A stretch of 64,000 nt of DNA from Phycisphaerales bacterium (lineage in GTDB: Bacteria > Planctomycetota > Phycisphaerae > Sedimentisphaerales > Anaerobacaceae), in NCBI GenBank assembly GCA_030602885.1, contig JAUVYV010000012.1, positions 20,346-84,345 of the forward strand. The letters run 5' to 3'. The number at the start of each line of letters is the position of its first letter. Within the stretch, counting starts at the first letter, position 1. A model generated the notes under the pieces. It did not search any database. It had not been told where the DNA came from and worked only from the letters and a program-made list of their open reading frames with translations. The position numbers and the translations under genes were made by a program. This document shows positions 44,423 to 54,900 of the stretch, in pieces.

Positions 44423-45385
44423 TTATTCGGTTGCTTCTTTTTGAAGCAGTTCGATGATGTCGGCCTTTGAGGGGAGCGCTTCGACGGAGCCGAACTTGGC
44501 GCAGGCGAGGGCGCCTGCGGCGGATGCGAATTTGACTGCATCTCTGAGGTCGTCACCGACGGCGCAGGCGGCGGCGAGGGCACCTGCGAATGCGTCTCCT
44601 GTTCCGGTGGAATCAACGAGGTCGATGAGGAAAGTCGGGATATGGTCTGCACTTTTTCTGTCAACGACCATGCAGCCGCGTTTTCCCATAGTGATGACGG
44701 CAGCACCGGCGCCGCGGGCGATGAGATCGGATGCGATGAGCTTTGCGGTTCGGATATTTGCGGTGGAGCGGTCAGTGATAAGTGCGGCTTCGTAGAGGTT
44801 GGGTATGAGGATGTCGGCGGAGAAACATTCCGGGGGCAGGGCATCTTCGTTTTTGGCGTTGGGTGCCTCGATAGCGCCTGCGGGGTCGAAGATGACTTTT
44901 GTGCCGTGCAGCTTGGCGCAAAGGATGGCTTTGGCGACGGCGGGCTTTGGCAGGTGGCCATGAATGAGGCAGATGTCGGCGTGGGCGAAAGAATCGTCGG
45001 CAGCATCGATATCATGTGGGAGCAGTGCGGTATTTGCGGCATCGCAGGTGAGTGAGGCGTTTTCACCTTCGGCGTTGACCATTGTGACAACGATTCCGGT
45101 GTTTTTTGCCGTTGCGGTGAGGAGGTATTCGGTGCTGACGGAGAACTGGTCGAGTACGGTTTTGACGGTTTGTGCGAATGGGCCTGTGCCAATTTTGCTG
45201 ATAAGATGGACTTCGCATCCGCAGAGTGCGGCCTGGACGGCCTGGTTTATGCCGGGCCCGGTGGCGGTGTATGAAAGGGAAGAGCCGGTAAGAGATTCGC
45301 CGGGGATGGGAATCTGGTTGCATTTAACGACCATGTCAACATAAGTGGCACCGACGACAACGACTTTTGGCATCCTTGCTGGCAT
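44423..45385 (-). CDS. PfkB-family sugar kinase (ribokinase-like)
   Basis: ATGPGINQAVQAALCG, DLVDSTGTGDAFAGALAAACAVG. Confidence 0.88.
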   Translation of the reverse strand: MPARMPKVVVVGATYVDMVVKCNQIPIPGESLTGSSLSYTATGPGINQAVQAALCGCEVHLISKIGTGPFAQTVKTVLDQFSVSTEYLLTATAKNTGIVVTMVNAEGENASLTCDAANTALLPHDIDAADDSFAHADICLIHGHLPKPAVAKAILCAKLHGTKVIFDPAGAIEAPNAKNEDALPPECFSADILIPNLYEAALITDRSTANIRTAKLIASDLIARGAGAAVITMGKRGCMVVDRKSADHIPTFLIDLVDSTGTGDAFAGALAAACAVGDDLRDAVKFASAAGALACAKFGSVEALPSKADIIELLQKEATE

Positions 45386-45467
45386 ACAGATCCTCAAAAT
45401 CCGCCTGGTTGGGCTCAGTATAACGGGCGGGTTTTCAAATGCAACGGAATTTTTATCGGTCGATGTT

Positions 45468-48400
45468 TCATTGGCCCATGTATTCTATAGCACCGGCGTC
45501 ACGACTATTGCCGACGGGGTTGTGGCCGAAGAAGTCTTTGAGGAAAGGCCCGTCGAACTGCCATGCGTAGAGCTCCTCGATGGTGGTTCCTGCATCGGCG
45601 AGTGTTCCCCTTGAGACTCTCAAGAAGTCGATGGCTCCGGCGAAATAGTCGCCTTCACTGCTTTTGCCGACGAGGAAGTCGGCGTTGTTAGAGACGGTGA
45701 CTCCGCCGGCGGTCATAAGGCCGGTGATTTTGCCGTTGGACAGTTTTCCGTCGATGTAGAGGCTGATGCCATCGGGCTTGCTTCGGTCGATTTCGGCGAT
45801 GACGTGATGCCAGCTGTCGTTGTTAATGGCTGCGGCAGAAGCGAGAGAACACTTGTTTGGATTTTCTCCGTTTGTGTGCATGTCAATATGGACTCTGCCT
45901 GTATCGTCGATGCCGAGCAGGTAGCCTGCGGCGCCGAGCTTGGAAACGATGGTTCCATTTGTGTGGCCTGGGGCTACCTTCAGGAATACCTCTACGAGGA
46001 AGTTGTTCATGTGCATATCGACGTTGATGCGTTTTTCGCCCTGGTAGGTGACGGTTCTGTCTCTTTGTTTGTAGGTGTAGCTGCTTTTGATGTCGGCATC
46101 TTTGAGGATGCAGAACCGGTCTTTGCCGTTGAAGGTGAGTGCCCCTTCGGTCCAGTCTTCGAGTGGTCCGGAGACGAAATCGTCGGCGGTGACGTTGTGG
46201 GCGGTGAGGTCATTTCGCGGGATGTGTCGGTACATACCTCGTCCGGTATATTCGTCGGTCATGTGCCAGTTTTCGCCGAGTATTTTGGTCGGGTCTGCGG
46301 GGTGTTTGTAGAAGTTCCATTCGCCGACGACGGCATAAAGCCCCCAGGGGACGAAGAATTTGACGCCTCGGTCGATGACGGGCGAATCGGGGACAGGTCT
46401 GAAGTCGTGCGCATCGGCGTTTCGGACGGGATTTTTATCAACGTTCCATCCGGTCCGGCTTGCGAGTGCGCCGGCGGATTCGAGCGCTTTGCTGAAGGTT
46501 TCGACGCTGTTTCGCATGATACCCTGGGATTCGAAGAGGCCGATGCTCCTGGGCTTTCCGTAGAAGACGTTGTCGGCGTATGCGAGGGTGCTCGTGGCGT
46601 AAGTCTGCTCTCCTGCGATGAGGTCCTGGAATTGTGGGAGGTTTTCGTCTTTGGCTTTTGCATCGGAGTGTCGGAAGTACATTTCACTGATGTCCATCCA
46701 GAGATTTCCGAGATACCAGTTTCGTCCTGCCTGTGGCGCCTGTCGTCGTGAGCCGGCGGCGAATTTGTAGAATGTGTTGTTGAAGGCGGCGTTGAGGAAT
46801 CCGATGATTTCCTGTAGGCCTGCGGTGTTGCATAGCGGGCTGGTGAGGTCGTTGCTTTTACCCCAGGCGATGTTGTTGAAGAGGTATTGCTTGAACGCGC
46901 CGTCGAGATAGTATGCGAATCCGAAGCGGGCGGTGGTGTGCTCTCGGTCGGGATTGTTGCGGTTTAGCATGTGTTTCCAGTGCCAGTATCCACCGGGATT
47001 TCCTGAGATGTTGTTGAAGATATATGTTGGTCCTCCCTGCCAGGACTCGATTCCGCCCCAGTCGTTTGAGTTTAGGAGCGGGTCGGTGACTTTGTTGTGG
47101 TGCATGAGGATTCTGCGGAGGGGTTTATCGTTGAGGGTTCTGCCGCCTCTTCCGCCGAAGATGAAAAGTCCCGGGCCGTAGGCGCGGTGGAGGATGTTGC
47201 CGGCGACTTCGCAGAGCGAGGCGAAGTCGATGTGCACGGCTGGGGAGTGTTGGGCTCTGGCCGGGCGAGCGCCGATATGGCGGAGTCGGTTTCGCAGGAT
47301 GGCTACTTTGCCGACTCGGCCGATGGGAAGGGTGCTCTTGCCCCAGGCAGAGCCGTCCCGAATCTGGATTGCGCCGTGGTCGGTATTGCTGATGTCGTTG
47401 TCGGTGACATATATGTTGGTCATAAAGTCGTTGTCACCGACAGCCTTTGCGCGGACGGCCTTTGCGACGTGCTCGAATGCGCAGTTGGCGATACGGATAT
47501 CCCGACAAGAGCCGAGCATTCTGACGCAGGCAGGGGTAACGTCCTCGTTGATGAACCATCGGTCGGGCCAGTTCCAGACGTTTTCGAAGCGGAAGGTAAG
47601 GCCCGTGATTTCGATGTGGTTTTGGCTGCGGATGTCGATGAGCGTAAGCCGGCGGGCGGCTTCGAGGATTGTTTCGTTCGGGTTTCGGTCGTCGGCGAGT
47701 CGGACGTAGAGCCGGCCTGCGTTGGGCCCTTTTGCCTCGTAGTAAAACTCGCCTGGCTCGTCGAGATATTGGGGTTTGTTTTCAAGGTAGTATCGGCAGA
47801 ACCGGATGGGGTTGGTGCTGTTTCCCTGCCAGAAACCTTCGAAGGTGAGCGTGTGCTCTTCGGGGTCGTATTTTTCAACGGGCGTGGGATAGACTGTGCC
47901 CATAACGCCGACCCATTCGGTCCAGAGTGTTGCACCGACGTAGTAGTCGCTGTCCGAGTTGGTGAGGTGCTTTGGGTCGCCGGCCTCTATACGTTCGCCG
48001 GTTTTTTTGCCGTTCAGCCACTCCCACCATTCGCTTTTGACATCGTCGGGGTTGGATTCGGTCCAGTTTGGTGTTCGAGCGAGCTTGACTCTCTTGATCT
48101 TGCCGTCGCGGATTTCCCAGAGGCATCGCGGCTGGAATCTTGTCGCCAGGTCCTTGTGCCAGACCTTATCGGGTTCCGGTATTCCTGGTGCAGACGTTGC
48201 ATCGCATTTTTTCCAGCCGGTGGTGATTTTGACTGAGCCGTAGATGGCGGCTTCACCTTGTCCCCAGGCCGGGTCACTGGTCAGGCGGATGGGATGAGCC
48301 GGTTTGCCCGATTCTTTGGCGACGAGTGTGCCTCGATAGATGATGCCCTGTTTGAAGACGCAGGTATGGACGCCGGAACACGCAGCGGCATTGGCTTTTG

Positions 48401-48665
48401 CTTTGGGGTCCCAGGGGTGATGTTTCCATGGCGCATCTTTTGTTCCGGGGTTGTCATCGGAGCCGTTTTCGTAATCAATGTAGCGGACCGAATCGCTCGC
48501 TTTGAAGACAAACGGCTCAGGGGCCCATTGCAGATCACCCTGGGGTGTTATTTTTGCGTGTGGTTTTTGCCAGGAGAATGGTTCAGCAGTTGCTGAAAGC
48601 GAAAGCAAGAGCACGCTCAGTATGAAAACTGCAATTTTGACGGGATTAGAAGAAGTGCATTGCAT
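45468..48665 (-). CDS. Large secreted protein: right-handed beta-helix region plus LamG-like C-terminal domain
   Basis: Signal peptide; YIDYENGSDDNPGTKDAPWKHHPW opening, repeated beta-helix strands, C-terminal NNFLVEVFLKVAPGHTNGTIVSK...SWHHVIAEIDRSKPDGISLYIDGKL. Confidence 0.8.
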   Translation of the reverse strand: MQCTSSNPVKIAVFILSVLLLSLSATAEPFSWQKPHAKITPQGDLQWAPEPFVFKASDSVRYIDYENGSDDNPGTKDAPWKHHPWDPKAKANAAACSGVHTCVFKQGIIYRGTLVAKESGKPAHPIRLTSDPAWGQGEAAIYGSVKITTGWKKCDATSAPGIPEPDKVWHKDLATRFQPRCLWEIRDGKIKRVKLARTPNWTESNPDDVKSEWWEWLNGKKTGERIEAGDPKHLTNSDSDYYVGATLWTEWVGVMGTVYPTPVEKYDPEEHTLTFEGFWQGNSTNPIRFCRYYLENKPQYLDEPGEFYYEAKGPNAGRLYVRLADDRNPNETILEAARRLTLIDIRSQNHIEITGLTFRFENVWNWPDRWFINEDVTPACVRMLGSCRDIRIANCAFEHVAKAVRAKAVGDNDFMTNIYVTDNDISNTDHGAIQIRDGSAWGKSTLPIGRVGKVAILRNRLRHIGARPARAQHSPAVHIDFASLCEVAGNILHRAYGPGLFIFGGRGGRTLNDKPLRRILMHHNKVTDPLLNSNDWGGIESWQGGPTYIFNNISGNPGGYWHWKHMLNRNNPDREHTTARFGFAYYLDGAFKQYLFNNIAWGKSNDLTSPLCNTAGLQEIIGFLNAAFNNTFYKFAAGSRRQAPQAGRNWYLGNLWMDISEMYFRHSDAKAKDENLPQFQDLIAGEQTYATSTLAYADNVFYGKPRSIGLFESQGIMRNSVETFSKALESAGALASRTGWNVDKNPVRNADAHDFRPVPDSPVIDRGVKFFVPWGLYAVVGEWNFYKHPADPTKILGENWHMTDEYTGRGMYRHIPRNDLTAHNVTADDFVSGPLEDWTEGALTFNGKDRFCILKDADIKSSYTYKQRDRTVTYQGEKRINVDMHMNNFLVEVFLKVAPGHTNGTIVSKLGAAGYLLGIDDTGRVHIDMHTNGENPNKCSLASAAAINNDSWHHVIAEIDRSKPDGISLYIDGKLSNGKITGLMTAGGVTVSNNADFLVGKSSEGDYFAGAIDFLRVSRGTLADAGTTIEELYAWQFDGPFLKDFFGHNPVGNSRDAGAIEYMGQ

Positions 48666-48748
48666 AATTACGGCCTCCAAAAAGACAAACGTCATCTGCA
48701 GTTAGAGTAAGCGAAATGGTGTGTTTTGGCAAGAGAGGAAGCGTCTGC

Positions 48749-48832
48749 TTATATGCCGTAGTTTTGGCCAAGCAGAGCGACGTCGCCGAGGTCAACACCG
48801 ACAGCATCCTGCTCGCCGACTCGATTTCTTAG
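48749..48832 (-). pseudogene. Dockerin-like C-terminal remnant
   Basis: Minus-strand reading LRNRVGEQDAVGVDLGDVALLGQNYGI* - dockerin-type half-repeat outside any intact ORF. Confidence 0.6.
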
Positions 48833-48910
48833 ATGGACTCGCAGACGTTATCGCTGCTCTGTGTATCGATGTAGCTGCCGTCCTTCAAAATCAGGCTGGT
48901 CAAAACGCCC

Positions 48911-48947
48911 GGAAGAGCCCACAGGCGCCAGGCCCGTGGGCTCTTCC
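48911..48947 (-). terminator. Stem-loop downstream of the giant minus-strand gene
   Basis: GGAAGAGCCCAC ... GTGGGCTCTTCC perfect 12-bp stem, 13-nt loop; weak T tract. Confidence 0.6.
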
Positions 48948-48969
48948 GCATATCAACACAACTCGGATA

Positions 48970-51900
48970 TCAATTGGTGGTACCGTTGACGATGAGGTCA
49001 TCGCCGGTCATATCGCCGATTCCAAGCGTTTCATAGAGATTCTCCCCAGGATAAACGTAGAGGCGGAACTCCACCGCGCCTGTCAGGTTGTCGTGACCGG
49101 TGACATTTATCGTCTGCAGCGTAGGCGAGGTGCTGCTTGAAGTGACGCTGCCAATCGAAGTGGTAAAGCCGTCAACGCTCGAGAACAGGTTGAATGTGCG
49201 AGAGGTGTTCTGGCTCAGCGCCCGCAGGTCGATGCTTGTCAGGGACATCTGGCAGCCGGACTCAGGGGTGATTGTCCACGAGAAGTATTCATCATTCGTT
49301 TTTGCCTGGTTCAAGTTGTTGGCATTCAGGAAGTAGGCGACCAGGCCGTCGAAGGAGGCGCCATACGGTATCAGGCCCGAACCTATGCTTGCGACGCCGG
49401 ATGGCGCCGTAGCTGAGATGTCCGGGTCGAACACGTCGGCTGTGGATGATGCGCTGCCGCCTGCGCCGTCGAGGTCCCAGACCAGAAGCTGCTGCTCTGG
49501 TGGTGGTGGACCTGCTTGCGGTGTTGCCGATGCTTCATTGGAGTTGCCGGACTCGTTGCTCGATGTATCGACAGCCGTTACCACGTAGTAGTAGGTCGTG
49601 CCGTTGGTCAAGCCGGTATCCGTGTAGGCGCTCACCGTCACATTCGTGGCAATCTGGGTGTACGAACCGCCCGCCGTCGTCGAACGCTTGACGTTATAGT
49701 GTGACAGGTCGGGCTCAGTATTGTCCGCCCAGTCGAGGCTGACCTGTGCGTCACCTGCCGTCGCCGCCAGGCCAGTTGGTGCCGCCGGTGGCGTCGTGTC
49801 AGGTATACCCTCGGGCGTTGCTGAAGCCTCGTTGGAGTTACCCGACTCATTGCTGGAAGTATCGACAGCGGTGACCACATAATAATAGGTCGTGCCGTTG
49901 GTCAGGCCTGTGTCCGTGTAACTGCTGACTGTCACGTTGGTGGCGATCTGCGTGTACGAACCACCTGCTGTCGTCGAACGCTTGACGTTATAGTGCGACA
50001 GGTCGGGTTCAGTGTTGTCCGCCCAATCAAGGCTGACCTGGCTGTCGCCGGCTGTTGCCGTCAGGCCGGTCGGGTCCGCCGGAGGCGTTGTGTCCGGTGG
50101 GCCTGCCGTGCCGGTCGTTCCGTTGACGATGAGGTCATTGCCGGTCATATCGCCGATTCCAAGCGTTTCATAGGTATTGACGCTCGGGTAAACGTAGAGG
50201 CGGAACTCCACCGCGCCTGTCAGGTTGTCGTGACCGGTGATGTTTATCGTCTGCAGCGTAGGCGAGGTGCTATCTGAAGTAACGTAGCCAATCGAAGTGG
50301 TAAAGCCATCAACGCTCGATAACAGGTTGAATGTGCGCAACGTGTTCTGGCTCAGCGCCCGCAGGTCGATGCTTGTCAGGGACATCTGGTAGCCGGACTC
50401 AGGGGTGATTGTCCACGAGAAATACTCGTTATTCGCTTTCGCCTCGGCCAAGGTATTGGCATTCAGGTTGTAGGCGACCAGGCCAGCGAAGGAGGGAAAA
50501 CCCGGTGTCAGGCCCGAAGCTATGCTTGCGACGCCGGATGGCGCCGTAGCTGAAATGTCCGGGTCGAACACGTCGGCCGTGGAGGATGCGCTGCCGCTTA
50601 CACCGACGAGGTCCCAGACCAGAAGCTGACCAGGCGGAGGCGGTGGGCCTGTCGGTGTGGCCGATGCCTCGTTGGAGTTGCCGGATTCGTTGCTCGAGGT
50701 ATCCACCGCCGTCACCACGTAGTAGTAGGTCGTGCCGTTGGTCAGGCCGGTATCCGTGTAGGCGCTCACCGTGACGTTCGTGGCAATCTGGGTGTACGGA
50801 CCACCTGTTGTCGTCGAACGCTTGACGTTATAGTGCGACAGGTCAGGCTCGGTATTGTCCGCCCAGTCGAGGTCAACCGTTGTGTCACCGGCTGTAGCCG
50901 TCAGGCCAGTCGGTGCCGCTGGTGGTGTGGTATCAACAGCACCGGTCGTGAAGCTCCAAACAACGCCGGTCGTTGTGCCTTCAGCGTTCTTTTCATCGAT
51001 ACGCCAGTAATGTGTAGTGGCTTCAGCCATTGTGCCGGGATCGTAGATGGTACCGGCCTGGTTTTGCACGAAGGGCGGCGAGGTGGTCTGGCCGAAATAC
51101 ACGTCGTGTGAATCAGCACCGGAACCTGCTGTCCAGCTAATATCCGCATCAACGCTTACGTCTGTTGCCGCATCGGCTGGGCTCGGGTTGCTTGCCTGTC
51201 CGGGCGGCTGCGGCGTAACAGGGCCCGTGCCGGTCAGCGTCACGATGCTCTGCGCCGGAACAGTTAGCGAGACCTGTCCACCAGAAACGTTGAGGTCGGG
51301 CTGCTGTGCGAAACGGTCGCTGCTGGTAGAGCGATAAACGCTGTAGGTGGTTACGTCCGGAGAGGTGGGGACGTTAATGGTTACGGCTTCGCTGCTGGCC
51401 TTCATATTGACGAATACGATCGTTACGCGTCCATCGGTTTCGTGGATGTAAGCGCTGACGTTGAGGGCATTCTCGACGTCCATATCGTTGGCGCCGCCGT
51501 AGGAGGTGCTTCCGTCGCTAAACGTGGCATCGACGCACTTGGCGCCGGGTCGGATATAGCGTGAGAACTGCTTGAACGTGGAGTACTTCATACTCTGCTC
51601 GGGGTTGTCCAATTGCGAGGTGGCGAGCAGGTTGTGCTGGGTCAGCGTGTCTTCGCAGAAGGCCCAGTGGATAATCGCGCTTTCATGACCCCAGACAAGC
51701 TGACAGTGGAGGTCGCCGGCCATATCGAGCATGTTGGTCCAGCTTGTCGGGAAGTGGCCGCCGAACTCCTCGTTCCACACTTGTTTCCCGTCGCCGCCGA
51801 TTCCGGCGTGCATAGACGCGGGATAGTCCCAGGCAGCCCAGTTCTCACCCGGCATGGAGTCTATGCCCTCCCAGTGGGCGTTGAACATCTCGGCTCGTTT

Positions 51901-54900
51901 TGCAGCAGGTGCGCTGTAGTTGTGCGAGTACGTCCCCAGGAAGTTTATCAGCTCGGGGTCAGTGTGGTCTTTGACGGCCTGGACGCCCAGCGTCTGCCAG
52001 AGCAGACCCCACGGGTTGGCGGGATTTTCGTCAAGACCAGCGTGGTCCGGCCCAAATATCTCGACTGAAGCCAGTTCAGGGTGCAGGGCGAACTCGTCCT
52101 TTACCGCCTTTAGGGCGTTGGCATAGATGTTGGGGTCAAAGATTCTGTCCTGCTCAATCTGCTCGCTGCGCGCCTTGTGGTATAGCGTGCAGGAGTTGAA
52201 GGGGCTCTCAAATCCGACCTCGTTCTGGATGCTCAAGCCATAGATGGGCACTCCCCCGGCATGCTGGCTGAATCCTTTGCACCAGGCAGCGAGGAAGCGC
52301 GAACAGTACTGGTAAGCGTTCCAGTTGAAGGTGCCGTCATCCCAGGTGCCGCCGACCGAATCGCACTCGTTGCAGTAGGCGACAAAGGGCGTAAGGCCCG
52401 CACCGGCACCCGTGTCAACGTAAAGGCCTGTGGGCGCCTTGGCCCAGTTCGGCGGCGACCAGCAGGAGCCGTGGATTTTGACTCTTTCCGGCTCGAGGGC
52501 ATTGGCCGCCAGCCACTCCACTACGTCATCCCAGTACCAGTAGCGCGAGTGCTCGAAGTTAAACTTCGTGATGTTCTCGTCGATGTCGGCGGTGAGTTCC
52601 ACGAAGGGCGACCAGAGGTCTCCTCCGGGCGCCATCAGGATGCAGGGTTCGATGGCCACCCGCAACAGGTTCATACCCAGGTTCCTGTATGCAGCCTGTG
52701 CCCGCGTGTCCGTCGCGACGACGCTCATTCCGGCGCAGGCACCCCAGCCCTGAATTAGCTGGTACTGCACAGCCGGATTAACAGTAATGGTAACGGCGGC
52801 GCCGGCAGCCTCGGTTGTGAAGCTCCAAACGGTTCCTGTGGTTGTGCTGCTGGCGTTTTTCTCATCAATACGCCAGTAGTAGGTCGTATCATTAGCCATC
52901 GTGCCCGGATCAAAGGTTGTTGAAGTCTGGTTGCCCTGGAATGTGCCGGGACTTGTCTGGCCGAAGTAAACATCGTGTGAAGTGGCACCTGAACCGGCTG
53001 TCCAGCTAACATCGGCATTGATGTTGACGCTGGTAGCACCATTGGCCGGACTGGGATTGCTCGCCTGTCCGGGCGGCGGTGTTGTGGCTTCGGTGGTGAA
53101 GCTCCAGACGGTGCCGGTGGTGGTGCCCTCGGCGTTCTTCTCATCGATACGCCAGTAATAGGTCGTGTCGTTGGCCATCGTGCCCGGATCAAAGGTCGTT
53201 GAAGTCTGGTTGCCCTGGAACTCACCCGGACTGCTCGTGCCGAAATAGACGTCGTGTGAAGTGGCACCGGAGCCGGCGGACCAGCTCAAGTCAACATCAA
53301 CACTTTGATCGGTTGCAGCGTCGGCAGGGCTCGGATTGCTGGCCTGACCCGGAGGAACAGGCGGTCCGAGCGTAAACGAATAACGCAAATAAACCGGCGA
53401 CTCCGCTCCGGCCGACCATATCCAGTGGGCAGGGGTATCAGTGGGCATGCCCGCAACACCCGTGCCCCACGGGTCTCCACCATACGCGCCGCGGTCGGAG
53501 GCATTCGCCCAGCCGCTGTCATCGAAGCCAGGCGACTCCCATCCGGTACCGGGGCTTAGACTGACCTTCCAGCTTGTGTCCGTTCCTACGCGGTTGGCGT
53601 CTATTATCAGCTCCGCAAGCACACCTTCCGCTAAATATGCGTCAACTCCTCTGACGGCAACTACGTTCTCACCGGCCAGCAACTCTATCCAGTTGTACGT
53701 CTGTGCGGTCGTCCAGGTGGCACCGCTGCCGATAAACTCTCCATTAACGTACAGGTCGTACCCGTCGTCGGCGGCAATAATCACATTCATCGTACGGACA
53801 CCCTCTGCCATCGTCGTGAAGCTCCAGACATCGCCAGTCGTTGTGCCCGTCTCGTTCTTCCCGTCTATACGCCAGTAGTATGTCGTATCATTGGCAAGGG
53901 TCCCCGGGTCGTATGTGGTACCGGTCTGGTTGCCCTTGAACTCACTCGAATCCGGAGTTGGATCCACTCCGAAATAGACATCGTGGCTTGCCGCGCGTGA
54001 GCCGGCTGTCCAGCTCAAATCCTCGCTTGTGGGCACGTTCGCAGCCCAATCAGGAGGACTCGGATTGGTCGCCTTTCCCGGCGGGGGCTGGGGATCACCC
54101 AGAAGGTTTCTGACCGCCGCAAACTTGTAATTTCTGTCGGGGTCGGTGACATCATCGGTGAGACCCCAGCAGCCGTAGCGGTTGTACCCGCTGGTAAGCT
54201 CGAGACACATAAAGAGCTGGCCGTCGTGCGGGAACCAGTTGTCGCGCAGGTCGTGAATCATCAGGTCCATCATACCGGCAGAGCGTTCAGCGGCGAGTCT
54301 GTTGGGCAGGTTCATAGTGCTGCCTCCGCCGGTATCCGAGCCGCCCTCATAGGCGCAGTGCCCGCCCGGCAGAGTCCAATCGCCGGCGACGGTCGCAGCC
54401 GCCTGCCGATAAGGTACCCAACTGTCGCTTTTCGCCCACATTCCATCGAGGATCTCTTGTGCGGTCCCGTATTCAAGCAAGCCCGTGTCCCTGACGTCCA
54501 GGTAGTTCGCGCTGGCGATCGCATAGATGATCTGACTTGGCGGGCCGAAGTTGTTGTTTATGTAGTTCATCTGCTGTTGAAATAAACCGCCACTGTCGTA
54601 CCAGCAGTTCATCACACGGACCCTGTCGTTGATGGCAGAGGCGCCCCAGACGCTCTTGAAAATGTTGCTGATCTCAGCAGTCCGTTTTGCGTAGTGCTCT
54701 ACGTTGCTAAGGCCCAGGGCCTGGCCCCACAGATTATTGTAGTTGGTCTGCCAGAAGAGAAAGTTCCAGACCTCATTGGACCATTCAACGTAGACGTTGC
54801 GGTCGGCGTTGAGGTTGTCCTTGAAGAGCGTCGCCAACTGCGTGATGTAATCGTCAGAGGCATGAATAGGGATGGTAATCCAGGGGTCGATGCCTGCCTC

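Noticed and set aside
44371-45192. 273-aa minus-strand Ser/Pro-rich ORF
   Set aside because: Out-of-frame overlap of the ribokinase-like gene; low-complexity translation typical of GC-rich shadow frames.
45804-46751. 315-aa + strand ORF
   Set aside because: Entirely antisense to the confident 45468-48665 secreted-protein CDS; composition-driven shadow ORF with no recognisable motif.
47097-48236. 379-aa + strand ORF
   Set aside because: Antisense shadow of the same CDS; V/G/D-rich composition without domain features.
54568-54600. CTGTTGAAA match resembling the 38626/40043 inverted repeat
   Set aside because: Only ~9 nt shared and inside a coding region; chance similarity.
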